Below are positions 46,701-62,000 of a DNA stretch of 64,000 nt, piece after piece. A model generated the notes under the pieces. That model did not search any database, was not told the DNA's origin, and was given only the letters and a program-made list of their open reading frames with translations. The stretch's first letter is position 1, and the number at the start of each line of letters is the position of its first letter. The DNA is from Brachynemurus nebulosus (lineage: Eukaryota > Arthropoda > Insecta > Neuroptera > Myrmeleontidae). Made by a program: the position numbers and the translations under genes. The stretch is from positions 6,508,198 through 6,572,197 of the forward strand of contig JAPWDM010000009.1 in NCBI GenBank assembly GCA_035578155.1, read 5' to 3'.

Positions 46701-47106
46701 TCCTATATAAGTTTTATCTAATTATCGCCGTTGGTTTAGATTTCGATATTTTCAATTTTTGTCTTTATATGCTGCTCAAATGAATTTTGTTGATTTTCCG
46801 GGAAACTTTAGGCGCTGGAAAGATTTTAATAGCAGTTATGATGAGCGCCTAAATAGCGCGTAATTCCTATATAAGTTTTATCTAATTATCGCCGTTGGTT
46901 TAGATTTCGATATTTTCAATTTTTGTCTTTATATGCTGCTCAAATGAATTTTGTTGATTTTCCGGGAAACTTTAGGCGCTGGAAAGATTTTAATAGCAGT
47001 TATGATGAGCGCCTAAATAGCGCGTAATTCCTATATAAGTTTTATCTAATTATCGCCGTTGGTTTAGATTTCGATATTTTCAATTTTTGTCTTTATATGC
47101 TGCTCA
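43711..47106. repeat. Segment of about 21 monomers bounded by identical 49-bp-deleted monomers (3396 bp)
   Basis: At 43711 the text AATGAATTTT runs directly into ATGATGAGCG, so 49 bp of a monomer are missing, and the following monomer reads AATTGATATATAAG. The same junction and the same linked change recur at 47107, 3396 bp on. The following monomers match in order in both places: GGGAAAATTT, plain, GCGCCTAATTCC, GATTACGAT, TTTTAAGAGC, then after two more monomers AAAGGTTTTAATAG. The deletion therefore arose once and was copied with its flanks. Beyond about 48.3 kb the two series diverge. Confidence 0.85.
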
Positions 47107-47116
47107 AATGAATTTT
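46997..47116. repeat. Truncated satellite monomer (49-bp deletion), second copy
   Basis: Same breakpoint and same linked AATTGATATATAAG change in the next monomer as at 43601-43720, so both descend from one event copied by duplication of the surrounding higher-order unit. Confidence 0.9.
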
Positions 47117-50100
47117 ATGATGAGCGCCTAAATAGCGCGTAATTGATATATAAGTTTTATCTAATTATCGCCGTTGGTTTAGATTTCGATATTTTCAATT
47201 TTTGTCTTTATATGCTGCTCAAATGAATTTTGTTGATTTTCCGGGAAAATTTAGGCGCTGGAAAGATTTTAATAGCAGTTATGATGAGCGCCTAAATAGC
47301 GCGTAATTCCTATATAAGTTTTATCTAATTATCGCCGTTGGTTTAGATTTCGATATTTTCAATTTTTGTCTTTATATGCTGCTCAAATGAATTTTGTTGA
47401 TTTTCCGGGAAACTTTAGGCGCTGGAAAGATTTTAATAGCAGTTATGATGAGCGCCTAAATAGCGCCTAATTCCTATATAAGTTTTATCTAATTATCGCC
47501 GTTGGTTTAGATTACGATATTTTCAATTTTTGTCTTTATATGCTGCTCAAATGAATTTTGTTGATTTTCCGGGAAACTTTAGGCGCTGGAAAGATTTTAA
47601 TAGCAGTTATGATGAGCGCCTAAATAGCGCGTAATTCCTATATAAGTTTTATCTAATTATCGCCGTTGGTTTAGATTTCGATATTTTCAATTTTTGTCTT
47701 TATATGCTGCTCAAATGAATTTTGTTGATTTTCCGGGAAACTTTAGGCGCTGGAAAGATTTTAAGAGCAGTTATGATGAGCGCCTAAATAGCGCGTAATT
47801 CCTATATAAGTTTTATCTAATTATCGCCGTTGGTTTAGATTTCGATATTTTCAATTTTTGTCTTTATATGCTGCTCAAATGAATTTTGTTGATTTTCCGG
47901 GAAACTTTAGGCGCTGGAAAGATTTTAATAGCAGTTATGATGAGCGCCTAAATAGCGCGTAATTCCTATATAAGTTTTATCTAATTATCGCCGTTGGTTT
48001 AGATTTCGATATTTTCAATTTTTGTCTTTATATGCTGCTCAAATGAATTTTGTTGATTTTCCGGGAAACTTTAGGCGCTGGAAAGATTTTAATAGCAGTT
48101 ATGATGAGCGCCTAAATAGCGCGTAATTCCTATATAAGTTTTATCTAATTATCGCCGTTGGTTTAGATTTCGATATTTTCAATTTTTGTCTTTATATGCT
48201 GCTCAAATGAATTTTGTTGATTTTCCGGGAAACTTTAGGCGCTGGAAAGGTTTTAATAGCAGTTATGATGAGCGCCTAAATAGCGCGTAATTCCTATATA
48301 AGTTTTATCTAATTATCGCCGTTGGTTTAGATTTCGATATTTTCAATTTTTGTCTTAATATGCTGCTCAAATGAATTTTGTTGATTTTCCGGGAAACTTT
48401 AGGCGCTGGAAAGATTTTAATAGCAGTTATGATGAGCGCCTAAATAGCGCGTAATTCCTATATAAGTTTTATCTAATTATCGCCGTTGGTTTAGATTTCG
48501 ATATTTTCAATTTTTGTCTTTATATGTGTATGCTGCTCAAATGAATTTTGTTGATTTTCCGGGAAACTTTAGGCGCTGGAAAGATTTTAATAGCAGTTAT
48601 GATGAGCGCCTAAATAGCGCGTAATTCCTATATAAGTTTTACCTAATTATCGCCGTTGGTTTAGATTTCGATATTTTCAATTTTTGTCTTTATATGCTGC
48701 TCAAATGAATTTTGTTGATTTTCCGGGAAACTTTAGGCGCTGGAAAGATTTTAATAGCAGTTATGATGAGCGCCTAAATAGCGCGTAATTCCTATATAAG
48801 TTTTTATCTAATTATCGCCGTTGGTTTAGATTTCGATATTTTCAATTTTTGTCTTTATATGCTGCTCAAATGAATTTTGTTGATTTTCCGGGAAACTTTA
48901 GGCGCTGCAAAGATTTTAATAGCAGTTATGATGAGCGCCTAAATAGCGCGTAATTCCTATATAAGTTTTATCTAATTATCGCCGTTGGTTTAGATTTCGA
49001 TATTTTCAATTTTTGTCTTTATATGCTGCTCAAATGAATTTTGTTGATTTTCCGGGAAACTTTAGGCGCTGGAAAGATTTTAATAGCAGTTATGATGATC
49101 GCCAAAATAGCGCGTAATTCCTATATAAGCTTTTTCTAATTAGCGCCGTTGGGTCAGTTTTAGATATTTTCAATTTTTGTCTTTATATGCTGCTCAAATG
49201 AATTTTGTTAATTTTCCGGGAAACTTTAGGCGCTGGAAAGATTTTAATAGCAGTTATGATGAGCGCCTAAATAGCGCGTAATTCCTATATAAGTTTTATC
49301 TAATTATCGCCGTTGGTTTAGATTTCGATATTTTCAATTTTTGTCTTTATATGTTGCTCAAATGAATTTTGTTGATTTTCCGGGAAACTTTAGGCGCTGG
49401 AAAGATTTTAATAGCAGTTATGATGAGCGCCTAAATAGCGCGTAATTCCTATATAAGTTTTATCTAATTATCGCCGTTGGTTTAGATTTCGATATTTTCA
49501 ATTTTTGTCTTTATATGCTGCTCAAATGAATTTTGTTGATTTTCCGGGAAACTTTAGGCGCTGGAAAGATTTTAATAGCAGTTATGATGAGCGCCTAAAT
49601 AGCGCGTAATTCCTATATAAGTTTTATCTAATTATCGCCGTTGGTTTAGATTTCGATATTTTCAATTTTTGTCTTTATATGCTGCTCAAATGAATTTTGT
49701 TGATTTTCCGGGAAACTTTAGGCGCTGGAAAGATTTTAATAGCAGTTATGATGAGCGCCTAAATAGCGCGTAATTCCTATATAAGTTTTTATCTAATTAT
49801 CGCCGTTGGTTTAGATTTCGATATTTTCAATTTTTGTCTTTATATGCTGCTCAAATGAATTTTGTTGATTTTCCGGGAAACTTTAGGCGCTGGAAAGATT
49901 TTAATAGCAGTTATGATGAGCGCCTAAATAGCGCGTAATTCCTATATAAGTTTTATCTAATATCGCCGTTGGTTTAGTTTTCGATATTTTCAATTTTTGT
50001 CTTTATATGTTGCTCAAATGAATTTTGTTGATTTTCCGGGAAACTTTAGGCGCTGGAAAGATTTTAATAGCAGTTATGATGAGCGCCTAAATAGCGCGTA

Positions 50101-53033
50101 ATTCCTATATAAATTTTATCTAATTATCGCCGTTGGTTTAGATTTCGATATTTTCAATTTTTGTCTTTATATGCTGCTCAAATGAATTTTGTTGATTTTC
50201 CGGGAAACTTTAGGCGCTGGAAAGATTTTAATAGCAGTTATGATGAGCGCCTAAATAGCGCGTAATTCCTATATAAGTTTTATCTAATTATCGCCGTTGG
50301 TTTAGATTTCGATATTTTCAATTTTTGTCTTTATATGCTGCTCAAATGAATTATGTTGATTTTCCGGGAAACTTTAGGCGCTGGAAAGATTTTAATAGCA
50401 GTTATGATGATCGCCAAAATAGCGCGTAATTCCTATATAAGCTTTATCTAATTAGCGCCGTTGGTTCAGTTTTAGATATTTTCAATTTTTGTCTTTATAT
50501 GCTGCTCAAATGAATTTTGTTGATTTTCCGGGAAACTTTAGGCGCTGGAAAGATTTTAATAGCAGTTATGATGAGCGCCTAAATAGCGCGTAATTCCTAT
50601 ATAAGTTTTATCTAATTATCGCCGTTGGTTTAGATTTCGATATTTTCAATTTTTGTCTTTATATGTTGCTCAAATGAATTTTGTTGATTTTCCGGGAAAC
50701 TTTAGGCGCTGGAAAGATTTTAATAGCAGATATGATGAGCGCCTAAATAGCGCGTAATTCCTATATAAATTTTATCTAATTATCGCCGTTGGTTTAGATT
50801 TCGATATTTTCAATTTTTGTCTTTATATGCTGCTCAAATGAATTTTGTTGATTTTCCGGGAAACTTTAGGCGCTGGAAAGATTTTAATAGCAGCTATGAT
50901 GAGCGCCTAAATAGCGCGTAATTCCTATATAAGTTTTATCTAATTATCGCCGTTGGTTTAGATTTCGATATTTTCAATTTTTGTCTTTATATGCTGCTCA
51001 AATGAATTTTGTTGATTTTCCGGGAAACTTTAGGCGCTGGAAAGATTTTAATAGCAGTTATGATGAGCGCCTAAATAGCGCGTAATTCCTATATAAGTTT
51101 TTATCTAATTATCGCCGTTGGTTTAGATTTCGATATTTTCAATTTTTGTCTTTATATGTTGCTCAAATGAATTTTGTTGATTTTCCGGGAAAATTTAGGC
51201 GCTGGAAAGATTTTAATAGCAGTTATGATGAGCGCCTAAATAGCGCGTAATTCCTATATAAGTTTTATCTAATTATCGCCGTTGGTTTAGATTTCGATAT
51301 TTTCAATTTTTGTCTTTATATGCTGCTCAAATGAATTTTGTTGATTTTCCGGGAAACTTTAGGCGCTGGAAAGATTTTAATAGCAGTTATGATGAGCGCC
51401 TAAATAGCGCGTAATTCCTATATAAGTTTTATCTAATTATCGCCGTTGGTTTAGATTTCGATATTTTCAATTTTTGTCTTTATATGCTGCTCAAATGAAT
51501 TTTGTTGATTTTCCGGGAAACTTTAGGCGCTGGAAAGATTTTAATAGCAGTTATGATGAGCGCCTAAATAGCGCGTAATTCCTATATAAGTTTTATCTAA
51601 TTCTCGCCGTTGGTTTAGATTTCGATATTTTCAATTTTTGTCTTTATATGCTGCTCAAATGAATTTTGTTGATTTTCCGGGAAACTTTAGGCGCTGGAAA
51701 GATTTTAATAGCAGTTATGATGAGCGCCTAAATAACGCGTAATTCCTATATAAGTTTTATCTAATTATCGCCGTTGGTTTAGATTTCGATATTTTCAATT
51801 TTTGTCTTTATATGCTGCTCAAATGAATTTTGTTGATTTTCCGGGAAACTTTAGGCGCTGGAAAGATTTTAATAGCAGTTATGATGAGCGCCTAAATAGC
51901 GCGTAATTCCTATATAAGTTTTATCTAATTCTCGCCGTTGGTTTAGATTTCGATATTTTCAATTTTTGTCTTTATATGCTGCTCAAATGAATTTTGTTGA
52001 TTTTCCGGGAAATTTTAGGCGCTGGAAAGATTTTAATAGCAGTTATGATGAGCGCCTAAATAGCGCGTAATTCCTATATAAGTTTTATCTAATTCTCGCC
52101 GTTGGTTTAGATTTCGATATTTTCAATTTTTGTCTTTATATGCTGCTCAAATGAATTATGTTGATTTTCCGGGAAACTTTAGGCGCTGGAAAGATTTTAA
52201 TAGCAGTTACGATGAACGCCAAAATAGCGCGTAATTCCTATATAAGCTTTATCTAATTAGCGCCGTTGGTTCAGTTTTAGATATTTTCAATTTTTGTCTC
52301 TATATGCTGCTCAAATGAATTTTGTTGATTTTCCGGGAAACTTTAGGCGCTGGAAAGATTTTAATAGCAGTTATGATGAGCGCCTAAATAGCGCGTAATT
52401 CCTATATAAGTTTTATCTAATTATCGCCGTTGGTTTAGATTTCGATATTTTCAATTTTTGTCTTTATATGTTGCTCAAATGAATTTTGTTGATTTTCCGG
52501 GAAACTTTAGGCGCTGGAAAGATTTTAATAGCAGTTATGATGAGCGCCTAAATAGCGCGTAATTCCTATATAAATTTTATCTAATTATCGCCGTTGGTTT
52601 AGATTTCGATATTTTCAATTTTTGTCTTTATATGCTGCTCAAATGAATTTTGTTGATTTTCCGGGAAACTTTAGGCGCTGGAAAGATTTTAATAGCAGTT
52701 ATGATGAGCGCCTAAATAGCGCGTAATTCCTATATAAGTTTTATCTAATTCTCGCCGTTGGTTTAGATTTCGATATTTTCAATTTTTGTCTTTATATGCT
52801 GCTCAAATGAATTTTGTTGATTTTCCGGGAAACTTTAGGCGCTGGAAAGATTTTAATAGCAGTTATGATGAGCGCCTAAATAGCGCGTAATTCCTATATA
52901 AGTTTTATCTAATTCTCGCCGTTGGTTTAGATTTCGATATTTTCAATTTTTGTCTTTATATGCTGCTCAAATGAATTATGTTGATTTTCCGGGAAACTTT
53001 AGGCGCTGGAAAGATTTTAATAGCAGTTATGAT

Positions 53034-56000
53034 GATCGCCAAAATAGCGCGTAATTCCTATATAAGCTTTATCTAATTAGCGCCGTTGGTTCAGTTTTAG
53101 ATATTTTCAATTTTTGTCTCTATATGCTGCTCAAATGAATTTTGTTGATTTTCCGGGAAACTTTAGGCGCTGGAAAGATTTTAATAGCAGTTATGATGAG
53201 CGCCTAAATAGCGCGTAATTCCTATATAAGTTTTATCTAATTATCGCCGTTGGTTTAGATTTCGATATTTTCAATTTTGTCTTTATATGTTGCTCAAATG
53301 AATTTTGTTGATTTTCCGGGAAACTTTAGGCGCTGGAAAGATTTTAATAGCAGTTATGATGATCGCCTAAATAGCGCGTAATTCCTATATAAATTTTATC
53401 TAATTATCGCCGTTGGTTTAGATTTCGATATTTTCAATTTTTGTCTTTATATGCTGCTCAAATGAATTTTGTTGATTTTCCGGGAAACTTTAGGCGCTGG
53501 AAAGATTTTAATAGCAGTTATGATGAGCGCCTAAATAGCGCGTAATTCCTATATAAGTTTTATCTAATTATCGCCGTTGGTTTAGATTTCGATATTTTCA
53601 ATTTTTGTCTTTATATGCTGCTCAAATGAATTTTGTTGATTTTCCGGGAAACTTTAGGCGCTGGAAAGATTTTAATAGCAGTTATGATGAGCGCCTAAAT
53701 AGCGCGTAATTCCTATATAAGTTTTTATCTAATTATCGCCGTTGGTTTAGATTTCGATATTTTCAATTTTTGTCTTTATATGCTGCTCAAATGAATTTTG
53801 TTGATTTTCCGGGAAACTTTAGGCGCTGGAAAGATTTTAATAGCAGTTATGATGAGCGCCTAAATAGCGCGTAATTCCTATATAAGTTTTATCTAATTAT
53901 CGCCGTTGGTTTAGATTTCGATATTTTCAATTTTTGTCTTTATATGCTGCTCAAATGAATTTTGTTGATTTTCTGGGAAACTTTAGGCGCTGGAAAGATT
54001 TTAAGAGCAGTTATGATGAGCGCCTAAATAGCGCGTAATTCCTATATAAGTTTTATCTAATTCTCGCCGTTGGTTTAGATTTCGATATTTTCAATTTTTG
54101 TCTTTATATGCTGCTCAAATGAATTTTGTTGATTTTCCGGGAAACTTTAGGCGCTGGAAAGATTTAAATAGCAGTTATGATGAGCGCCTAAATAGCGCGT
54201 AATTCCTATATAAGTTTTATCTAATTATCGCCGTTGGTTTAGATTTCGATATTTTCAATTTTTGTCTTTATATGCTGCTCAAATGAATTTTGTTGATTTT
54301 CCGGGAAACTTTAGGCGCTGGAAAGATTTTAAGAGCAGTTATGATGAGCGCCTAAATAGCGCGTAATTCCTATATAAGTTTTATCTAATTATCGCCGTTG
54401 GTTTAGATTTCGATATTTTCAATTTTTGTCTTTATATGCTGCTCAAATGAATTTTGTTGATTTTCCGGGAAACTTTAGGCGCTGGAAAGATTTTAATAGC
54501 AGTTATGATGAGCGCCTAAATAGCGCGTAATTCCTATATAAGTTTTACCTAATTATCGCCGTTGGTTTAGATTTCGATATTTTCAATTTTTGTCTTTATA
54601 TGCTGCTCAAATGAATTTTGTTGATTTTCCGGGAAACTTTAGGCGCTGGAAAGATTTTAATAGCAGTTATGATGAGCGCCTAAATAGCGCGTAATTCCTA
54701 TATAAGTTTTTATCTAATTATCGCCGTTGGTTTAGATTTCGATATTTTCAATTTTTGTCTTTATATGCTGCTCAAATGAATTTTGTTGATTATCCGGGAA
54801 ACTTTAGGCGCTGGAAAGATTTTAATAGCAGTTATGATGAGCGCCTAAATAGCGCGTAATTCCTATATAAGTTTTATCTAATTATCGCCGTTGGTTTAGA
54901 TTTCGATATTTTCAATTTTTGTCTTTATATGCTGCTCAAATGAATTTTGTTGATTTTCCGGGAAACTTTAGGCGCTGGAAAGATTTTAATAGCAGTTATG
55001 ATGATCGCCAAAATAGCGCGTAATTCCTATATAAGCTTTTTCTAATTAGCGCCGTTGGGTCAGTTTTAGATATTTTCAATTTTTGTCTTTATATGCTGCT
55101 CAAATGAATTTTGTTGATTTTCCGGGAAACTTTAGGCGCTGGAAAGATTTTAATAGCAGTTATGATGAGCGCCTAAATAGCGCGTAATTCCTATATAAGT
55201 TTTATCTAATTATCGCCGTTGGTTTAGATTTCGATATTTTCAATTTTTGTCTTTATATGCTTCTCAAATGAATTTTGTTGATTTTCCGGGAAACTTTAGG
55301 CGCTGGAAAGATTTTAAGAGCAGTTATGATGAGCGCCTAAATAGCGCGTAATTCCTATATAAGTTTTATCTAATTCTCGCCGTTGGTTTAGATTTCGATA
55401 TTTTCAATTTTTGTCTTTATATGCTGCTCAAATGAATTTTGTTGATTTTCCGGGAAACTTTAGGCGCTGGAAAGATTTAAATAGCAGTTATGATGAGCGC
55501 CTAAATAGCGCGTAATTCCTATATAAGTTTTATCTAATTATCGCCGTTGGTTTAGATTTCGATATTTTCAATTTTTGTCTTTATATGCTGCTCAAATGAA
55601 TTTTGTTGATTTTCCGGGAAACTTTAGGCGCTGGAAAGATTTTAAGAGCAGTTATGATGAGCGCCTAAATAGCGCGTAATTCCTATATAAGTTTTATCTA
55701 ATTATCGCCGTTGGTTTAGATTTCGATATTTTCAATTTTTGTCTTTATATGCTGCTCAAATGAATTTTGTTGATTTTCCGGGAAACTTTAGGCGCTGGAA
55801 AGATTTTAATAGCAGTTATGATGAGCGCCTAAATAGCGCGTAATTCCTATATAAGTTTTACCTAATTATCGCCGTTGGTTTAGATTTCGATATTTTCAAT
55901 TTTTGTCTTTATATGCTGCTCAAATGAATTTTGTTGATTTTCCGGGAAACTTTAGGCGCTGGAAAGATTTTAATAGCAGTTATGATGAGCGCCTAAATAG

Positions 56001-59000
56001 CGCGTAATTCCTATATAAGTTTTATCTAATTCTCGCCGTTGGTTTAGAGTTCGATATTTTCAATTTTTGTCTTTATATGCTGCTCAAATGAATTTTGTTG
56101 ATTTTCCGGGAAACTTTAGGCGCTGGAAAGATTTTAATAGCAGTTATGATGAGCGCCTAAATAGCGCGTAATTCCTATATAAGTTTTATCTAATTCTCGC
56201 CGTTGGTTTAGATTTCGATATTTTCAATTTTTGTCTTTATATGCTGCTCAAATGAATTATGTTGATTTTCCGGGAAACTTTAGGCGCTGGAAAGATTTTA
56301 ATAGCAGTTATGATGATCGCCAAAATAGCGCGTAATTCCTATATAAGCTTTATCTAATTAGCGCCGTTGGTTCAGTTTTAGATATTTTCAATTTTTGTCT
56401 CTATATGCTGCTCAAATGAATTTTGTTGATTTTCCGGGAAACTTTAGGCGCTGGAAAGATTTTAATAGCAGTTATGATGAGCGCCTAAATAGCGCGTAAT
56501 TCCTATATAAGTTTTATCTAATTATCGCCGTTGGTTTAGATTTCGATATTTTCAATTTTTGTCTTTATATGTTGCTCAAATGAATTTTGTTGATTTTCCG
56601 GGAAACTTTAGGCGCTGGAAAGATTTTAATAGCAGTTATGATGATCGCCTAAATAGCGCGTAATTCCTATATAAATTTTATCTAATTATCGCCGTTGGTT
56701 TAGATTTCGATATTTTCAATTTTTGTCTTTATATGCTGCTCAAATGAATTTTGTTGATTTTCCGGGAAACTTTAGGCGCTGGAAAGATTTTAATAGCAGT
56801 TATGATGAGCGCCTAAATAGCGCGTAATTCCTATATAAGTTTTATCTAATTATCGCCGTTGGTTTAGATTTCGATATTTTCAATTTTTGTCTTTATATGC
56901 TGCTCAAATGAATTTTGTTGATTTTCCGGGAAACTTTAGGCGCTGGAAAGATTTTAATAGCAGTTATGATGAGCGCCTAAATAGCGCGTAATTCCTATAT
57001 AAGTTTTTATCTAATTATCGCCGTTGGTTTAGATTTCGATATTTTCAATTTTGTCTTTATATGTTGCTCAAATGAATTTTGTTGATTTTCCGGGAAACTT
57101 TAGGCGCTGGAAAGATTTTAATAGCAGTTATGATGAGCGCCTAAATAGCGCGTAATTCCTATATAAGTTTTATCTAATTATCGCCGTTGGTTTAGATTTC
57201 GATATTTTCAATTTTTGTCTTTATATGCTGCTCAAATGAATTTTGTTGATTTTCCGGGAAACTTTAGGCGCTGGAAAGATTTTAATAGCAGTTATGATGA
57301 GCGCCTAAATAGCGCGTAATTCCTATATAAGTTTTATCTAATTATCGCCGTTGGTTTAGATTTCGATATTTTCAATTTTTGTCTTTATATGCTGCTCAAA
57401 TGAATTTTGTTGATTTTCCGGGAAACTTTAGGCGCTGGAAAGATTTTAATAGCAGTTATGATGAGCGCCTAAATAGCGCGTAATTCCTATATAAGTTTTA
57501 TCTAATTCTCGCCGTTGGTTTAGATTTCGATATTTTCAATTTTTGTCTTTATATGCTGCTCAAATGAATTTTGTTGATTTTCCGGGAAACTTTAGGCGCT
57601 GGAAAGATTTTAATAGCAGTTATGATGAGCGCCTAAATAACGCGTAATTCCTATATAAGTTTTATCTAATTATCGCCGTTGGTTTAGATTTCGATATTTT
57701 CAATTTTTGTCTTTATATGCTGCTCAAATGAATTTTGTTGATTTTCCGGGAAACTTTAGGCGCTGGAAAGATTTTAATAGCAGTTATGATGAGCGCCTAA
57801 ATAGCGCGTAATTCCTATATAAGTTTTATCTAATTATCGCCGTTGGTTTAGATTTCGATATTTTCAATTTTTGTCTTTATATGCTGCTCAAATGAATTTT
57901 GTTGATTTTCTGGGAAACTTTAGGCGCTGGAAAGATTTTAAGAGCAGTTATGATGAGCGCCTAAATAGCGCGTAATTCCTATATAAGTTTTATCTAATTC
58001 TCGCCGTTGGTTTAGATTTCGATATTTTCAATTTTTGTCTTTATATGCTGCTCAAATGAATTTTGTTGATTTTCCGGGAAACTTTAGGCGCTGGAAAGAT
58101 TTAAATAGCAGTTATGATGAGCGCCTAAATAGCGCGTAATTCCTATATAAGTTTTATCTAATTATCGCCGTTGGTTTAGATTTCGATATTTTCAATTTTT
58201 GTCTTTATATGCTGCTCAAATGAATTTTGTTGATTTTCCGGGAAACTTTAGGCGCTGGAAAGATTTTAAGAGCAGTTATGATGAGCGCCTAAATAGCGCG
58301 TAATTCCTATATAAGTTTTATCTAATTATCGCCGTTGGTTTAGATTTCGATATTTTCAATTTTTGTCTTTATATGCTGCTCAAATGAATTTTGTTGATTT
58401 TCCGGGAAACTTTAGGCGCTGGAAAGATTTTAATAGCAGTTATGATGAGCGCCTAAATAGCGCGTAATTCCTATATAAGTTTTACCTAATTATCGCCGTT
58501 GGTTTAGATTTCGATATTTTCAATTTTTGTCTTTATATGCTGCTCAAATGAATTTTGTTGATTTTCCGGGAAACTTTAGGCGCTGGAAAGATTTTAATAG
58601 CAGTTATGATGAGCGCCTAAATAGCGCGTAATTCCTATATAAGTTTTTATCTAATTATCGCCGTTGGTTTAGATTTCGATATTTTCAATTTTTGTCTTTA
58701 TATGCTGCTCAAATGAATTTTGTTGATTATCCGGGAAACTTTAGGCGCTGGAAAGATTTTAATAGCAGTTATGATGAGCGCCTAAATAGCGCGTAATTCC
58801 TATATAAGTTTTATCTAATTATCGCCGTTGGTTTAGATTTCGATATTTTCAATTTTTGTCTTTATATGCTGCTCAAATGAATTTTGTTGATTTTCCGGGA
58901 AACTTTAGGCGCTGGAAAGATTTTAATAGCAGTTATGATGATCGCCAAAATAGCGCGTAATTCCTATATAAGCTTTTTCTAATTAGCGCCGTTGGGTCAG

Positions 59001-62000
59001 TTTTAGATATTTTCAATTTTTGTCTTTATATGCTGCTCAAATGAATTTTGTTGATTTTCCGGGAAACTTTAGGCGCTGGAAAGATTTTAATAGCAGTTAT
59101 GATGAGCGCCTAAATAGCGCGTAATTCCTATATAAGTTTTATCTAATTATCGCCGTTGGTTTAGATTTCGATATTTTCAATTTTTGTCTTTATATGCTTC
59201 TCAAATGAATTTTGTTGATTTTCCGGGAAACTTTAGGCGCTGGAAAGATTTTAAGAGCAGTTATGATGAGCGCCTAAATAGCGCGTAATTCCTATATAAG
59301 TTTTATCTAATTCTCGCCGTTGGTTTAGATTTCGATATTTTCAATTTTTGTCTTTATATGCTGCTCAAATGAATTTTGTTGATTTTCCGGGAAACTTTAG
59401 GCGCTGGAAAGATTTAAATAGCAGTTATGATGAGCGCCTAAATAGCGCGTAATTCCTATATAAGTTTTATCTAATTATCGCCGTTGGTTTAGATTTCGAT
59501 ATTTTCAATTTTTGTCTTTATATGCTGCTCAAATGAATTTTGTTGATTTTCCGGGAAACTTTAGGCGCTGGAAAGATTTTAAGAGCAGTTATGATGAGCG
59601 CCTAAATAGCGCGTAATTCCTATATAAGTTTTATCTAATTATCGCCGTTGGTTTAGATTTCGATATTTTCAATTTTTGTCTTTATATGCTGCTCAAATGA
59701 ATTTTGTTGATTTTCCGGGAAACTTTAGGCGCTGGAAAGATTTTAATAGCAGTTATGATGAGCGCCTAAATAGCGCGTAATTCCTATATAAGTTTTACCT
59801 AATTATCGCCGTTGGTTTAGATTTCGATATTTTCAATTTTTGTCTTTATATGCTGCTCAAATGAATTTTGTTGATTTTCCGGGAAACTTTAGGCGCTGGA
59901 AAGATTTTAATAGCAGTTATGATGAGCGCCTAAATAGCGCGTAATTCCTATATAAGTTTTATCTAATTCTCGCCGTTGGTTTAGAGTTCGATATTTTCAA
60001 TTTTTGTCTTTATATGCTGCTCAAATGAATTTTGTTGATTTTCCGGGAAACTTTAGGCGCTGGAAAGATTTTAATAGCAGTTATGATGAGCGCCTAAATA
60101 GCGCGTAATTCCTATATAAGTTTTATCTAATTCTCGCCGTTGGTTTAGATTTCGATATTTTCAATTTTTGTCTTTATATGCTGCTCAAATGAATTATGTT
60201 GATTTTCCGGGAAACTTTAGGCGCTGGAAAGATTTTAATAGCAGTTATGATGATCGCCAAAATAGCGCGTAATTCCTATATAAGCTTTATCTAATTAGCG
60301 CCGTTGGTTCAGTTTTAGATATTTTCAATTTTTGTCTCTATATGCTGCTCAAATGAATTTTGTTGATTTTCCGGGAAACTTTAGGCGCTGGAAAGATTTT
60401 AATAGCAGTTATGATGAGCGCCTAAATAGCGCGTAATTCCTATATAAGTTTTATCTAATTATCGCCGTTGGTTTAGATTTCGATATTTTCAATTTTTGTC
60501 TTTATATGTTGCTCAAATGAATTTTGTTGATTTTCCGGGAAACTTTAGGCGCTGGAAAGATTTTAATAGCAGTTATGATGATCGCCTAAATAGCGCGTAA
60601 TTCCTATATAAATTTTATCTAATTATCGCCGTTGGTTTAGATTTCGATATTTTCAATTTTTGTCTTTATATGCTGCTCAAATGAATTTTGTTGATTTTCC
60701 GGGAAACTTTAGGCGCTGGAAAGATTTTAATAGCAGTTATGATGAGCGCCTAAATAGCGCGTAATTCCTATATAAGTTTTATCTAATTATCGCCGTTGGT
60801 TTAGATTTCGATATTTTCAATTTTTGTCTTTATATGCTGCTCAAATGAATTTTGTTGATTTTCCGGGAAACTTTAGGCGCTGGAAAGATTTTAATAGCAG
60901 TTATGATGAGCGCCTAAATAGCGCGTAATTCCTATATAAGTTTTTATCTAATTATCGCCGTTGGTTTAGATTTCGATATTTTCAATTTTTGTCTTTATAT
61001 GTTGCTCAAATGAATTTTGTTGATTTTCCGGGAAACTTTAGGCGCTGGAAAGATTTTAATAGCAGTTATGATGAGCGCCTAAATAGCGCGTAATTCCTAT
61101 ATAAGTTTTATCTAATTATCGCCGTTGGTTTAGATTTCGATATTTTCAATTTTTGTCTTTATATGCTGCTCAAATGAATTTTGTTGATTTTCCGGGAAAC
61201 TTTAGGCGCTGGAAAGATTTTAATAGCAGTTATGATGAGCGCCTAAATAGCGCGTAATTCCTATATAAGTTTTATCTAATTATCGCCGTTGGTTTAGATT
61301 TCGATATTTTCAATTTTTGTCTTTATATGCTGCTCAAATGAATTTTGTTGATTTTCCGGGAAACTTTAGGCGCTGGAAAGATTTTAATAGCAGTTATGAT
61401 GAGCGCCTAAATAGCGCGTAATTCCTATATAAGTTTTATCTAATTCTCGCCGTTGGTTTAGATTTCGATATTTTCAATTTTTGTCTTTATATGCTGCTCA
61501 AATGAATTTTGTTGATTTTCCGGGAAACTTTAGGCGCTGGAAAGATTTTAATAGCAGTTATGATGAGCGCCTAAATAACGCGTAATTCCTATATAAGTTT
61601 TATCTAATTATCGCCGTTGGTTTAGATTTCGATATTTTCAATTTTTGTCTTTATATGCTGCTCAAATGAATTTTGTTGATTTTCCGGGAAACTTTAGGCG
61701 CTGGAAAGATTTTAATAGCAGTTATGATGAGCGCCTAAATAGCGCGTAATTCCTATATAAGTTTTATCTAATTATCGCCGTTGGTTTAGATTTCGATATT
61801 TTCAATTTTTGTCTTTATATGCTGCTCAAATGAATTTTGTTGATTTTCTGGGAAACTTTAGGCGCTGGAAAGATTTTAAGAGCAGTTATGATGAGCGCCT
61901 AAATAGCGCGTAATTCCTATATAAGTTTTATCTAATTCTCGCCGTTGGTTTAGATTTCGATATTTTCAATTTTTGTCTTTATATGCTGCTCAAATGAATT

